Assembly: GCA_947494695.1 (NCBI GenBank)
Contig: CANLWB010000007.1
Location: 292,292-356,291 of the forward strand
Direction: 5' to 3'
DNA from: an uncultured Flavobacteriaceae bacterium
Lineage (GTDB): Bacteria > Bacteroidota > Bacteroidia > Flavobacteriales > Flavobacteriaceae
DNA: 64,000 bases
Shown: positions 27,151-38,094 of the stretch, one piece after another
How positions within the stretch are numbered: the stretch's first letter is position 1
Layout of the letters: every line of letters starts with the position of its first letter
Program-made: the position numbers and the translations under genes
The notes under the pieces: generated by a model
Database searches by the model: none
Told to the model about the DNA's origin: nothing
What the model saw: only the letters and a program-made list of their open reading frames with translations

Positions 27151-27286
27151 AAATAGCTTTCAGAATTTTTATAGTTTTTACCCGCTTCTCTTCGTTAAAA
27201 TTTGCAACCGTAACGTTTACTATGCCTGAAAATTTATGCTCTGATAAAAAGAAAATAAATGCGTTAAATTCTCCTGAAAGCTATTT
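27151..27286 (-). promoter_or_regulatory. Long-range inverted repeat in the 5' region of coaBC
   Basis: AAATAGCTTTCAG (27151-27163) and CTGAAAGCTATTT (27274-27286) are perfect 13-bp reverse complements enclosing 110 nt. On the coaBC strand the 3' arm ends 3 nt before the ATG and is followed by a T run. It could mask translation initiation or act as a conditional terminator. The enclosed 110 nt may hold a ligand-binding fold. No known riboswitch is recognised. Confidence 0.45.
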
Positions 27287-27315
27287 GTTATGGAGTTATG
27301 ACATTTTAAAACGTA

Positions 27316-27642
27316 TTACTGAGAATCGTCTTCTGTATTTCTAAAATAAACTTTATCTGTTAACCACTCTTGAACGGCTAAAGCATGAGGCTTTGGTAAC
27401 TTTTCGTAGAACTTAGAAACCTCAATTTGTTCTTTGTTTTCAAAGATCTCTTCAAGACTATCGTTATAAGTAGCAAATTCTTCTAACTTATCGATAAGTT
27501 CTTTTTTAATCTCTGTATTAATTTGTTCCGCACGTCTGGCAATTATAGAAATTGACTCATAGATGTTTTCTGTTGGCTCGTCAATCTGGTTCCTGTCGTA
27601 CGTTACTGTATTAACCGGAGCATTGGTTTTCTTTAAATCCAT
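27316..27642 (-). CDS. rpoZ: DNA-directed RNA polymerase subunit omega
   Basis: A 108-residue protein. The segment PTENIYESISIIARRAEQINTEIKKELIDKLEEF is the Bacteroidota omega core, which binds the beta-prime C-terminus and helps assemble RNA polymerase. The C-terminal extension EWLTDKVYFR is typical for Flavobacteria. It lies 12 nt after bamD in the conserved bamD - rpoZ - coaBC order. Confidence 0.9.
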   Translation of the reverse strand: MDLKKTNAPVNTVTYDRNQIDEPTENIYESISIIARRAEQINTEIKKELIDKLEEFATYNDSLEEIFENKEQIEVSKFYEKLPKPHALAVQEWLTDKVYFRNTEDDSQ

Positions 27643-27654
27643 TGTTATTATTAT

Positions 27655-28497
27655 TTAACTTTTAGTGCTGTATTTTTTTAATTCTTCATCTAAAGTAACT
27701 GCCATCTCATCAGCTTCTTCTATATGTTTAGAATCGGCATAGGCCTTTTTAAATGAAACGTAATATTCTTTTGCTGTGTTAAGACGATCTTTTCTTAATT
27801 GCACAATTCCGTCTAATGTTCGCTTTAATTCTCTACTATTAATAGCTAGTTTATAAGCAGAATCGAATCTATAGAATAAAGCATCTTCTCGTAATGTAGA
27901 ACCTGGAAACTCAAAAAGAAAATTATCAAACGACTTGATAGCCGAATTAAAATCCTTTGTAAATCCAGGTGCTATAGCAGCATATTGCTTGGCAATTTCG
28001 AATGCTTTCTTTTCCAGTTTAAAATCTAATTCATGTACTAATTTGCTCGCTTCAGAAAGGTGTTCAGATTCTGGAAACATATTGATAAATGCCTGAAGTT
28101 TTTCAATGGCTTCCTTAGTTTCTGTTTGATCCTTACTATAAACAGGAGATAACATATAATAACTCTTTGCACTAAAGAAAGAGGCTTCTTCTAACTTTTC
28201 ACTCTTGGGGTAGCTCGTTGCAAAACGCTCAAACTGATACCCTGCAACATAGTAATCCTTCATTTTATAAAATGAATTGGAGTATAAGTACATGAGTTTT
28301 TCTGCCTGCGGCTTCCCTCTGTAACTCGGCACTATTTGAGCAAATAATCTATTAGCTTTTGAATATTTACCTTCATTATACAGTTCTTCCCCCAATTTAA
28401 ATTTGGCAGCGATATCTTCAGATTTCAATGCCTTTTGATATTCACTACAACTACTAAAAACGGTAACTAGAACTAATACGTAAAAAAGCTTTCTCAT
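27655..28497 (-). CDS. bamD: Outer membrane protein assembly factor BamD
   Basis: A 280-residue lipoprotein. The signal is MRKLFYVLVLVTVFSSC with Cys 17 as the anchor. Tetratricopeptide-like repeats follow (EELYNEGKYSKANRLFAQIVPSYRG, then YQFERFATSYPKSEKLEEASFFSAKSYY). This is the BamD architecture; with BamA it inserts beta-barrel proteins into the outer membrane. It is complete and heads the bamD - rpoZ - coaBC - porD - recN series. Confidence 0.92.
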   Translation of the reverse strand: MRKLFYVLVLVTVFSSCSEYQKALKSEDIAAKFKLGEELYNEGKYSKANRLFAQIVPSYRGKPQAEKLMYLYSNSFYKMKDYYVAGYQFERFATSYPKSEKLEEASFFSAKSYYMLSPVYSKDQTETKEAIEKLQAFINMFPESEHLSEASKLVHELDFKLEKKAFEIAKQYAAIAPGFTKDFNSAIKSFDNFLFEFPGSTLREDALFYRFDSAYKLAINSRELKRTLDGIVQLRKDRLNTAKEYYVSFKKAYADSKHIEEADEMAVTLDEELKKYSTKS

Positions 28498-28705
28498 ATA
28501 TTATTTTTCCTGTTTTAAACGATCAAAGTAAATCCGTATTGCAAACATTTTCAGATGTATTGAAAACTTTAACAATGTCTATTCAATAGATTTTTAAACA
28601 GAATGCAAAATTAAGTTATTAATATGGATTTTAAAAATATTATTTTAACGCTAAAATAGATGCTAAAAGTCAGCATTCATAAGGTTTAAGTAATATTTAA
28701 CAATC

Positions 28706-29584
28706 CTAAAACTCTTTTATGAATGTCTTGATCTTTTCTTTTAAGGCATTAGATGCCGGAACCAAAGGTAGTCTTACCGTATCTCCACATAAGTTTAAAG
28801 CTTCGAATACGGACTTAATTCCAGCAGGATTGTTCTCCTCAAAAATATAACCAATAACGTCCATGAGTTTAAAATGAAGCTCGTAGGCTTCTTTAGGAGC
28901 TCCCTTTAATCCCAAACGAATCATATCTGAAAATGCCTTGGGAAATCCTTGTCCAATTACAGAAATTACTCCTGCTCCACCAGCTAAAACAACACTAAGA
29001 GCTAAATCATCGTCTCCAGAAATAATTAAAAAGTCCTCGGGCTTATTCCTAATTAATTCCAAGTACTGAGACACATTGTTCCCCGCTTCTTTAACAGCGA
29101 TGATATTTTTAAAATCCTGAGCCAATCTAATAGTTGTTTCCGGTTCCATATTCTTAGATGTTCTTCCCGGAACATTGTATAACATGATATCTACCGGAGA
29201 AACCTCTGAAATGGCTTTGAAATGCTGATAAATACCTTCTTGTGTTGGTTTGCTATAATAAGGCGACACCGATAAAATAGCATCAATATCACTTAAATCG
29301 GTGTTTTTTATCTCTTCAATAACCTGGCTTGTATTATTTCCTCCTATTCCTAAAACCATTGGTACACGACCATTATTAGCATTAGAAATCGTTTCTACTA
29401 CCTCTTTCTTCTCTTGTTTAGTAAGTGTTACACTTTCTCCCGTTGTACCACAAATTACCAGATATTCAACACCATGGTCAATATTGAAATTTACAATATT
29501 AGCCAATGCTCTATGGTCTACACTTAAATCTGAGTTAAAAGGTGTAACCAATGCAACACCGGTTCCCAAAAACTTACTATTCAT
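28706..29584 (-). CDS. dapA: 4-hydroxy-tetrahydrodipicolinate synthase
   Basis: A 292-residue TIM-barrel aldolase, the first committed enzyme of lysine/diaminopimelate synthesis, condensing pyruvate with aspartate semialdehyde. The GTTGE motif is at 46-50, the proton-relay Tyr is Y136 in LYNVPGRT and the Schiff-base Lys is K165 in AVKEAG. It is complete. It is transcribed with the upstream DUF6913 gene, whose stop is 1 nt away. dapF lies elsewhere in this window. Confidence 0.95.
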   Translation of the reverse strand: MNSKFLGTGVALVTPFNSDLSVDHRALANIVNFNIDHGVEYLVICGTTGESVTLTKQEKKEVVETISNANNGRVPMVLGIGGNNTSQVIEEIKNTDLSDIDAILSVSPYYSKPTQEGIYQHFKAISEVSPVDIMLYNVPGRTSKNMEPETTIRLAQDFKNIIAVKEAGNNVSQYLELIRNKPEDFLIISGDDDLALSVVLAGGAGVISVIGQGFPKAFSDMIRLGLKGAPKEAYELHFKLMDVIGYIFEENNPAGIKSVFEALNLCGDTVRLPLVPASNALKEKIKTFIKEF

Positions 29585-29585
29585 T

Positions 29586-30104
29586 CTAAATTTTATTTAA
29601 TATAGTTAGGTATTTAATTGTCTCTTCTTTAAACAGGTTAAAATCTTTTAATGGGGTTTTTATAATGAGATCGTTTAGGCGTTCATCACTTTGCGCGATA
29701 CCAATTTTCAAACGTGCCTTAGATGATGCCGTGATTAGATTTAATTCTAAAACATCGGTTGCATAATAACTAATGAGTGCATCATACTCGGTGTTCAAAA
29801 ATGTTTCTAGTTCCGGATTATTTATACTCCCGCTCCAACCAAAGTCTTTGGCACTAAAACACGTATCCCATGTGGTTAGCGTATGTTTATTGTCTTCTGA
29901 AAAAGCAATGATCTTCAATTTATTATCACGAATTTTTAAAAACTCGGCGAATTTTCTAAACAAATCAAAGTCATCAAGTTCGTCTAGATTTAAAACGACT
30001 CCTAAGCTTACAATCTTCTTATCAGTAACATTTACTTGCCTTTCTGATAACAATTTGTTTAAGTGCTTTTTATTCGATTTTTCTTTAAAACCCTTTAAAA
30101 TCAT
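29586..30104 (-). CDS. DUF6913 family protein
   Basis: A 172-residue soluble protein beginning [19 protein letters not shown], with [25 protein letters not shown] and [29 protein letters not shown]. This is the pattern of a Flavobacterial family, DUF6913, usually found directly upstream of dapA. Function is unknown. The tight spacing suggests translational coupling with dapA. Two adjacent -7 boxes precede the gene. Confidence 0.82.
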   Translation of the reverse strand: MILKGFKEKSNKKHLNKLLSERQVNVTDKKIVSLGVVLNLDELDDFDLFRKFAEFLKIRDNKLKIIAFSEDNKHTLTTWDTCFSAKDFGWSGSINNPELETFLNTEYDALISYYATDVLELNLITASSKARLKIGIAQSDERLNDLIIKTPLKDFNLFKEETIKYLTILNKI

Positions 30105-30120
30105 TTATCTTTACTTTGCG

Positions 30121-30137
30121 CAAAGGTAGCAAAAGTA
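30121..30137 (-). promoter_or_regulatory. Tandem -7 elements for the DUF6913-dapA operon
   Basis: On the minus strand TACTTTTG (30130-30137) and TACCTTTG (30121-30128) are both exact TAnnTTTG, 9 bp apart. The start codon is at 30104. Either one real and one chance box, or two overlapping start sites, would explain it. Confidence 0.55.
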
Positions 30138-30160
30138 CATCCAAAATTTTCGTTTAATTT

Positions 30161-30919
30161 ATGAGGTTAACACATTTATTTTTTTTGTTATATTTTTTTT
30201 GTCTGTTTAACTGTAAACAGCGTAAACCAGAACTTACAAAAATTGAGGGAAGGCAAATTCAGATCACCGATACCTTACAAAGTGATTCCGAAATTGAAGC
30301 CTATATAAAACCTTATCGAGATCACATTAAGAAAGATTTAGATAGTGTTTTGGCCTATGCTGCCAATACATTTTCCAAATCAGATGGTAAATTGAATACC
30401 GCCATAGGGAATTACATGGCCGATGCTATTTACGACGAAGCTAATCCGGTTTTTAAATCCCGTACAGATCACGATATTGATATGGTACTACTTAACCATG
30501 GTGGTATTAGATCTGTTTTGTCCAAAGGACCTGTTACTAAACGAACCGCCTTTGAATTGATGCCGTTTGAAAATAGTATTGTTGTGGTTGCTATGAAAGG
30601 CAAACAAGTAGATAGCCTGATACATTACTTATGTCATGGCATGAGAGCACACCCTATATCTAAACTTAAGCTCGTTATAGATGACAACAAACGCATCGTT
30701 GAAGCCAAAATAAAGGGTCAAGATATTAAAGCGGATAACACATATTATGTAGCCACTAATGACTATTTATACAAAGGAGGTGATCGTATGAACTTTTTTA
30801 AAACCAATGATAGTTTATACGTTTTAGATTATAAAGTTAGAAATGCCTTAATTGATAACTTTAAAAAGATTGATACTATTAACCCTGTTATTGACGACAG
30901 ATTTATCCAAATAAAATAG
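30161..30919 (+). CDS. 5'-nucleotidase C-terminal domain lipoprotein
   Basis: A 252-residue lipoprotein (signal ending LFNC, Cys 19). It carries only the C-terminal nucleotide-specificity domain of the UshA-type 5'-nucleotidases: NTAIGNYMADAIYD, LNHGGIRSVLSKGPVT, ELMPFENSIVVVAMKG and YYVATNDYLYKGGDRM. The catalytic metallophosphatase domain is encoded by the next gene, 4 nt downstream. The two probably act as a complex in hydrolysing nucleotides outside the cytoplasm. Confidence 0.85.
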   Translation: MRLTHLFFLLYFFCLFNCKQRKPELTKIEGRQIQITDTLQSDSEIEAYIKPYRDHIKKDLDSVLAYAANTFSKSDGKLNTAIGNYMADAIYDEANPVFKSRTDHDIDMVLLNHGGIRSVLSKGPVTKRTAFELMPFENSIVVVAMKGKQVDSLIHYLCHGMRAHPISKLKLVIDDNKRIVEAKIKGQDIKADNTYYVATNDYLYKGGDRMNFFKTNDSLYVLDYKVRNALIDNFKKIDTINPVIDDRFIQIK

Positions 30920-30923
30920 CCCC

Positions 30924-31838
30924 ATGAAACGTAGAGATTTTATACAACAGGCAACGGCAGGAACAGCATTAGTTGCCCTTGGAGGCACAGTTTTACAGTC
31001 GTTTGCAACAACCTCATCGAAAAAAATAACAATTTTACACACCAACGATGTACATAGCCATATTGATGCTTTTGGACCAGATGATGGTAGAAATGCGAAT
31101 AAAGGTGGGGTTGCCAGAAGAGCTAGTTTAATTGAGACCATTAGAAAAGAAAACCCTAATACACTTTTACTGGATGCTGGTGATATTTTTCAAGGAACCC
31201 CCTATTTTAATTACTATGGCGGGGAACTGGAATTTAAACTTATGAGTAAATTAAAATATGATGCCGCTACCATTGGTAATCATGATTTCGATAATGGTAT
31301 TGATGGCTTATATGCGCAATTAGAGCATGCCGAGTTTAAATTTATTTCTGCAAATTATGACTTCTCGAATACCATCATGGATACACATACCAAACCATAT
31401 GAGATCTTTGTAAAAGACGGCATTAAAATTGGTGTTTTCGGAATTGGGATTGAGCTAAACGGACTCGTTAGCCAAGAGATGTTTAAAGAAACGACATATT
31501 TAGATCCTGTTGAGATCTCTCAAGATATGTCGCGCATATTAAAGGCTGAAAAGCACTGCGATCTAGTTATTTGCTTATCTCACCTGGGATATCACTATGA
31601 AAAGACCCCAGACAAAATAAGCGACCTAAAACTGGCAGCCATGACTAAAGATATTGATCTTATTATAGGTGGACACACTCATACTTTTTTACCAAAACCC
31701 ACAGTTGTTAAAAACATTGTTGGAAAGCGTATGCTGGTAAATCAAGTAGGATGCTATGGCTTAAATCTTGGAAAAATTGACTTTTACTTCGATTCTAACA
31801 ACAATGTATCAGCAAACGGAACTTCAATAATTGTTTAA
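30924..31838 (+). CDS. 5'-nucleotidase N-terminal metallophosphatase domain protein, Tat-type signal
   Basis: A 304-residue protein with a twin-arginine style signal (MKRRDFIQQATAGTALVALGG). The dinuclear-metal motifs are ILHTNDVHSHID near 36-47, LLDAGDIFQGTPY near 77-89, TIGNHDFDNG, CLSHLGYH and GGHTHTFL. This is the catalytic half of a UshA/CpdB-type 5'-nucleotidase. It follows the gene for the specificity domain. The 3' end overlaps the convergent membrane protein gene by 15 bp. Confidence 0.87.
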   Translation: MKRRDFIQQATAGTALVALGGTVLQSFATTSSKKITILHTNDVHSHIDAFGPDDGRNANKGGVARRASLIETIRKENPNTLLLDAGDIFQGTPYFNYYGGELEFKLMSKLKYDAATIGNHDFDNGIDGLYAQLEHAEFKFISANYDFSNTIMDTHTKPYEIFVKDGIKIGVFGIGIELNGLVSQEMFKETTYLDPVEISQDMSRILKAEKHCDLVICLSHLGYHYEKTPDKISDLKLAAMTKDIDLIIGGHTHTFLPKPTVVKNIVGKRMLVNQVGCYGLNLGKIDFYFDSNNNVSANGTSIIV

Positions 31839-32585
31839 GCTTAACTTTTTATTTGATGCGTATCTTTTTCGCAATTCGAAAACATGTTGTTTGTGCCTGT
31901 TAATTTCAATAACATATTTAAAAATGAAATAAAGGCCAATTCCGTAAAGTACACGATGTAACATTTCAAAACTCCAGTGATATAGGTAGTACAGGTTTAC
32001 ATAATTCAATATGGCTGAAAACCCTAAAAAGATTACAGCTACCAAAAATAATATGGATTGTTTCGATTGTGTGTTTAGATAAACACCAAATGAAATAAAT
32101 GCTAAAACTATTAATGCCATACTTTTTAAACCAAATAATAACACTTCCGTACGATCTGGAATAATAACGCTTAAAACACTATATAATGTGTACAAGAAAA
32201 ACACATTAATTAAAAACACACCTAAGAGGTATACCCCTATCAACTTATCCGTTTCTGGTAGTTTAAATTTGGGAGTTATAGTAACTATTAGGTATAAATA
32301 GCTCAAGAAGTATAATATACTCGACACCTTGGTTAAAGTTTCTTCAGAAAAGAAACTCACCGATAAATCTCCCAGAAAGGAAAATATTAAGAAGGAAATA
32401 AATATAGCTCCTAGGGATTTATAATTTAACACATAACATATTAAAAAAGTAGGTATAAATAGAGCCATTGCCGTCTTGAGCAGCAAAGAATCTCCAATAA
32501 AAGTTACTAAAAAACTAATGATCAATAATACTAATAAAGCGTAAAAAAACACCTTATTAAACGTTAGGTTAAGTGAATTTTTCAT
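31824..32585 (-). CDS. Multi-pass membrane protein, lysoplasmalogenase-like topology
   Basis: A 253-residue protein with about eight hydrophobic helices and a basic C-terminal tail. The LGDLSVSFF segment recalls the conserved LGD of the YhhN/TMEM86 lysoplasmalogenase family, but overall similarity cannot be judged by eye. It shares layout and some phrases with the membrane protein at 33159-33911, suggesting tandem duplication around the DoxX gene. Function is not assigned. Confidence 0.65.
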   Translation of the reverse strand: MKNSLNLTFNKVFFYALLVLLIISFLVTFIGDSLLLKTAMALFIPTFLICYVLNYKSLGAIFISFLIFSFLGDLSVSFFSEETLTKVSSILYFLSYLYLIVTITPKFKLPETDKLIGVYLLGVFLINVFFLYTLYSVLSVIIPDRTEVLLFGLKSMALIVLAFISFGVYLNTQSKQSILFLVAVIFLGFSAILNYVNLYYLYHWSFEMLHRVLYGIGLYFIFKYVIEINRHKQHVFELRKRYASNKKLSLNNY

Positions 32586-32768
32586 GGTTGCCTTGGGTTA
32601 GCAGGTTATTTCAAATATAAAAATATTTTTCAATTTTAACGATGAAATCGTGCTTTTTATCGGTTTTTTCGTAAAAAAGATGCTGTTTATCCATAAAATT
32701 AAGGGCGATTCTGATAAGTATGGATAAAAAACGCGTCTAAAGCAAAAGCTCGATTAAAACTATAAAAG

Positions 32769-33152
32769 ATGAAGAAATATTTCCCACTAACCTTAAGGTA
32801 TATCGTTGCCATTATTTTAATACAAACACTACGTTTTAAATTCACAGCACATCCGGACAGTGTTTATATCTTTAGTCAGGTTGGACTTGAGCCTCATGGG
32901 AGAATCGGTATTGGAATCTTAGAGCTTATTGCTGGTATGTTATTAATTATTCCCAAAACTATATGGCTAGGGGCTACTCTTACTCTAGGTGTTATTGGGG
33001 GAGCCATTTTCATGCATCTTACTCAACTGGGAATAGAAGTAAATAACGATGGAGGCGTTTTATTCACTACAGCTCTTGTTACCTTTATACTCTCTGCAGT
33101 GATCCTTTATATGTATAGAAAAGATATTCCTTTTATAAATAAGAAGGTTTAA
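32769..33152 (+). CDS. DoxX family membrane protein
   Basis: A 127-residue inner-membrane protein with four helices. The pattern TLRYIVAIILIQTLRFKFTAHPDSVYIFSQVGLEPHGRIGIGILELIAGMLLII is the DoxX-like layout. DoxX proteins are widespread; the name comes from an archaeal quinol oxidase, but most bacterial members have no defined reaction. It stands alone on the plus strand between two related minus-strand membrane protein genes. Confidence 0.8.
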   Translation: MKKYFPLTLRYIVAIILIQTLRFKFTAHPDSVYIFSQVGLEPHGRIGIGILELIAGMLLIIPKTIWLGATLTLGVIGGAIFMHLTQLGIEVNNDGGVLFTTALVTFILSAVILYMYRKDIPFINKKV

Positions 33153-33158
33153 TAAATT

Positions 33159-33911
33159 TTATTCAATAACCATGTACTTTTCTTCTTCACTTGACTCATC
33201 AACAAGACTCGTTTGTTGATAGAAGAAGTAAAAAGCTATAAGCGTAAGTGTTGTAGATAGGAAATTGAGCAGGCTTCTTTCGGCAATATAAAAATAGGCC
33301 ACTTGCATAACTTCGGAAAACACAATACAAAGCGCCCCAATAAATAGATAAAGTGATTTCTTGTTATCTCTATAAAAATAGTTTAACAAGGCTACAGATA
33401 ACAGTACAAGCATAATAATATTATAAGTAATCTCTAAATAATAATCTCTTATTAAGTTAAGACTGGGAGCTAATATAACCTGCAATACATATACCAGATA
33501 GATATTCAAAATGGTTAATACAATAAGATGAATCTTAAAGTTTCTTAGAACGTAAAATACATTGAGCGACTTTATAATTTTTATAATTAAGAAAAGGTAC
33601 GCCAAAATAAACAGACCATTTCCGATAAGATAATCAAAATCGGATAAAGGCATTCCTAATACATTTGAGTCTTTCTTATCAAAAAAATAAGAAATAATAG
33701 CTCCTATAAAGTCCGACAAAGAATAAAATAACATAAATAAGGAAAAGAATACATCCTTCTTTCGTGCAAAAAATAAATATAATAATGCAATTACCGGTGT
33801 AATAAGAAAATCCAGGGTAAAGGCTGCCATATTATTGCCATTAAATTCAAAAACGACAAATAAAATATAGATTAATAAAACACAACCAACCAAGACTTTC
33901 GACTTGTACAT
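33159..33911 (-). CDS. Multi-pass membrane protein, paralogue-like of the 31824-32585 product
   Basis: A 250-residue protein with about eight hydrophobic helices and an acidic C-terminus (ESSEEEKYMVIE). The C-terminal half follows the same pattern as the protein encoded at 31824-32585: a short polar segment before KKSLYLFIGALCIVFSEVMQVAYFY, then a final helix. Function is unknown. A TATATTTG promoter lies 23 nt upstream. It ends 7 nt from the convergent DoxX gene. Confidence 0.65.
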   Translation of the reverse strand: MYKSKVLVGCVLLIYILFVVFEFNGNNMAAFTLDFLITPVIALLYLFFARKKDVFFSLFMLFYSLSDFIGAIISYFFDKKDSNVLGMPLSDFDYLIGNGLFILAYLFLIIKIIKSLNVFYVLRNFKIHLIVLTILNIYLVYVLQVILAPSLNLIRDYYLEITYNIIMLVLLSVALLNYFYRDNKKSLYLFIGALCIVFSEVMQVAYFYIAERSLLNFLSTTLTLIAFYFFYQQTSLVDESSEEEKYMVIE

Positions 33912-33934
33912 ATCAGTGACTTTTTGTTACCGAA

Positions 33935-33942
33935 CAAATATA
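33935..33942 (-). promoter_or_regulatory. -7 promoter element for the 33159-33911 membrane protein
   Basis: On the minus strand TATATTTG is an exact TAnnTTTG, 23 nt upstream of the ATG at 33911. Confidence 0.6.
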
Positions 33943-33962
33943 GATATATTTTCGCAATTAAA

Positions 33963-34005
33963 CGACAAAATACATCTTTTTATCGATAAAAGATGTATTT
34001 TGTCG
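33963..34005 (-). terminator. Strong hairpin downstream of ligA
   Basis: CGACAAAATACATCTTTT and its reverse complement form an 18-bp perfect stem around a 7-nt loop (TATCGAT). It begins 5 nt after the ligA stop on the minus strand. The stem is AT-rich and the T run after it on that strand is short, so it may also protect the 3' end of the mRNA. Confidence 0.7.
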
Positions 34006-34010
34006 ATTTT

Positions 34011-36035
<2,025 letters not shown>

Positions 36036-36128
36036 TTAACGTGCCAAGATACTAAATTGAACTCTAGAAATTATACTAATATTCAGTTTTTATACAACCT
36101 CCTGTTCATAACTAAAACAGAAAGTTTT

Positions 36129-36155
36129 AGTGACCGCACTTCGACTTCGTTCGAA
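36129..36155. repeat. Degenerate small interspersed repeat
   Basis: The stretch GTGACCGCACTTCGACTTCG and its continuation resemble, in reverse complement, the interspersed element (GGTCACTGAGC...GTCGAAGTG type) that I recall as frequent between genes of Flavobacteriia. A related degenerate copy is near 54987. Origin and mobility are unknown. Confidence 0.35.
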
Positions 36156-36225
36156 CATTAGTCATAGTCTAAAGCATCTAAAAAACATAAGGAATTCTTT
36201 TGAAAGGAAACTCGTTATGATTTTG

Positions 36226-37092
36226 TTAATTTAGAAGTCCTTTAATCATTCTGTCTTTTCTAAAAATGTCCTGCTTTAATTCAATACCATTAAAATTATT
36301 ATTTTTTAATAACTGAATCATGTCATTACCCAAATACTCATTAATTTCAAAAAACAATGCACCATTACCTTTTAATTTATCCTGCGCAAATTGTGTAATC
36401 GCTTTATAAAATAGTAGCGGGTCTTCATCCTCAACGAAAAGTGCAAGATGAGGCTCATTATCTATAACATTAGGCTTCATAAAAGGTTTTTCTTGTTCCC
36501 TAACATATGGAGGATTTGAGATGATAATATCAAAGTCAAGGTTTTCAAAACTTGTATTTAAAGTATCTGTATTTAAAATATTCCCTTCAATGAATTCAAT
36601 GGAAACCTCATTAAATGCTGCATTACTTCTTGCAATGTCAAGAGCATCCCTGCTCACATCCAACGCATAAACCTTTACTTTAGGTAAACACTTGGCTAAA
36701 GAAATAGCGATGCACCCACTTCCTGTACCTATATCTAAGATGGTTGTGGTATCTGTTTTCGGTTGGCGGCTGGCATATTTATAAGTCCACTCAACCAACT
36801 CTTCTGTTTCCGGCCTGGGGATTAGTACATGGTTATTGATTCTAAAAGGTAATCCGTAAAACTCAGTCTCACCAAGAATGTATTGTATGGGGTGCTGACT
36901 TTTTAAAAGATGCAGCGCATCCTTAATGACTTTGTTATCATCAATTTCATAATCAGGTTCCATGGCCAGCTTTATTCTGGTTACCGAGTAATAAGACTCA
37001 ATGAGCAGAAAAAAGAAACTTTCCACTTCTTCCCTGCCATAAATGTGATCCAATTCCTTGTGAAACACATCTCGAATGTCTCTTAATTTCAT
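36226..37092 (-). CDS. prmC: Peptide chain release factor N5-glutamine methyltransferase
   Basis: A 288-residue methyltransferase that modifies the GGQ glutamine of release factors. The start at 37092 overlaps the GNAT stop (ATGA) and matches the usual N-terminus MKLRDIRDVFHKEL; an ATG at 37119 would add nine unneeded residues. The SAM loop ILDIGTGSGCIAI is near 119-131, and the catalytic NPPY is at about 193-196. The N-terminal helical domain contacts the release factor. It is complete. Confidence 0.93.
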   Translation of the reverse strand: MKLRDIRDVFHKELDHIYGREEVESFFFLLIESYYSVTRIKLAMEPDYEIDDNKVIKDALHLLKSQHPIQYILGETEFYGLPFRINNHVLIPRPETEELVEWTYKYASRQPKTDTTTILDIGTGSGCIAISLAKCLPKVKVYALDVSRDALDIARSNAAFNEVSIEFIEGNILNTDTLNTSFENLDFDIIISNPPYVREQEKPFMKPNVIDNEPHLALFVEDEDPLLFYKAITQFAQDKLKGNGALFFEINEYLGNDMIQLLKNNNFNGIELKQDIFRKDRMIKGLLN

Positions 37093-37580
37093 AAATTCTT
37101 TATCATCCATACTCCACAAGAATAATGACCTGTACCTCCCATAGCTCTTTCTAAATGTTTAAAACCGTAACTTTCGTAAATATGAATGGCTGCTTTCAAT
37201 TGCGAAGCAGATTCCAAATAACATTGCTTGTACCCTAATAGTTTCGCAGATTCTAAACATTTTTCGAACATTAATTTTCCATACCCCCGACCTCTTACTT
37301 TAGGAGAGAAGTACATTTTTTGAATCTCACAAACCTTATCTTCAAAACCGGTTAATGGTTTTACGCCTCCACCTCCTAAAATGTCTCCATCAGAATCAAT
37401 AACATAATAAATATCGTTACTATTTTGATAAGACTCGTACATTTTGGAAGTTTCATCATCAGAATATGCCGTCCCTTCCAAAGGGATTTCAAACTCGTAA
37501 AAACAGTCCCTAATGACCTGCTCTAATTGTTCGTTGTCACCCGGTCTAATTTCTCGAATAACTATGTTATCTTTACTCAC
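37089..37580 (-). CDS. GNAT family N-acetyltransferase
   Basis: A 163-residue GNAT enzyme. The acetyl-CoA loop is KVRGRGYGKLMFEKCLE near 93-109, preceded by the strand VCEIQKMYFSP. The N-terminal part VIREIRPGDNEQLEQVIRDCF is standard. Substrate is unknown. It is coupled to prmC by an ATGA overlap, an arrangement common in Flavobacteria. Confidence 0.87.
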   Translation of the reverse strand: MSKDNIVIREIRPGDNEQLEQVIRDCFYEFEIPLEGTAYSDDETSKMYESYQNSNDIYYVIDSDGDILGGGGVKPLTGFEDKVCEIQKMYFSPKVRGRGYGKLMFEKCLESAKLLGYKQCYLESASQLKAAIHIYESYGFKHLERAMGGTGHYSCGVWMIKNL

Positions 37581-37634
37581 TTTTAATAGCTATGGTTTAC
37601 ACAAGTGAAGATACTCAAAACTAAAAGAAGCCAG

Positions 37635-38090
37635 ATGAGGAAAATCATTATTTTATCAACAATATCGCTAATTATACTGAGTTGCAAGGTTAAAGAGAAA
37701 CCAGAATTTTTATATGTCAAAAACATAGAGGTTGAAAAATCGTCCTCCAAACACTTGACCTTAACGGCCGATGCATTTTTTGTAAACCCAAACGATATTG
37801 GTGGCGAATTAAAAACCGATGAAATAAAAGTTTTCGTGAATAGTAATGAAATGGCTATAGTATCAACCGAGAGCTTTAAAGTACCTGCAAAAAAAGAATT
37901 CTCAATGCCTTTAAAAGCTCATATTTTAACCGATAGTCTTTTTAGTGATCAAAGTATTAGCGGATTATTAGGCAGTTTATTGACTCAAAAAATTAAAGTC
38001 CAGTACAAAGGAGATATTGTATATAAAACATTAGGATTCTCATTTACTTATACAATAGATGAAACGCAGGAGGTAAAAATCAAACTATAA
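37635..38090 (+). CDS. LEA type 2 family lipoprotein
   Basis: A 151-residue lipoprotein starting at 37635 (MRKIIILSTISLIILSC, Cys 17); an in-frame ATG ten codons upstream would break the signal. The mature part contains the LEA14-like beta-sandwich pattern, LTLTADAFFVNPNDIGGELKTDEIKVFVN. Such domains are found in stress-related and envelope proteins, without a known reaction. ribD follows after 4 nt, so the two are probably cotranscribed. Confidence 0.78.
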   Translation: MRKIIILSTISLIILSCKVKEKPEFLYVKNIEVEKSSSKHLTLTADAFFVNPNDIGGELKTDEIKVFVNSNEMAIVSTESFKVPAKKEFSMPLKAHILTDSLFSDQSISGLLGSLLTQKIKVQYKGDIVYKTLGFSFTYTIDETQEVKIKL

Positions 38091-38094
38091 CACA

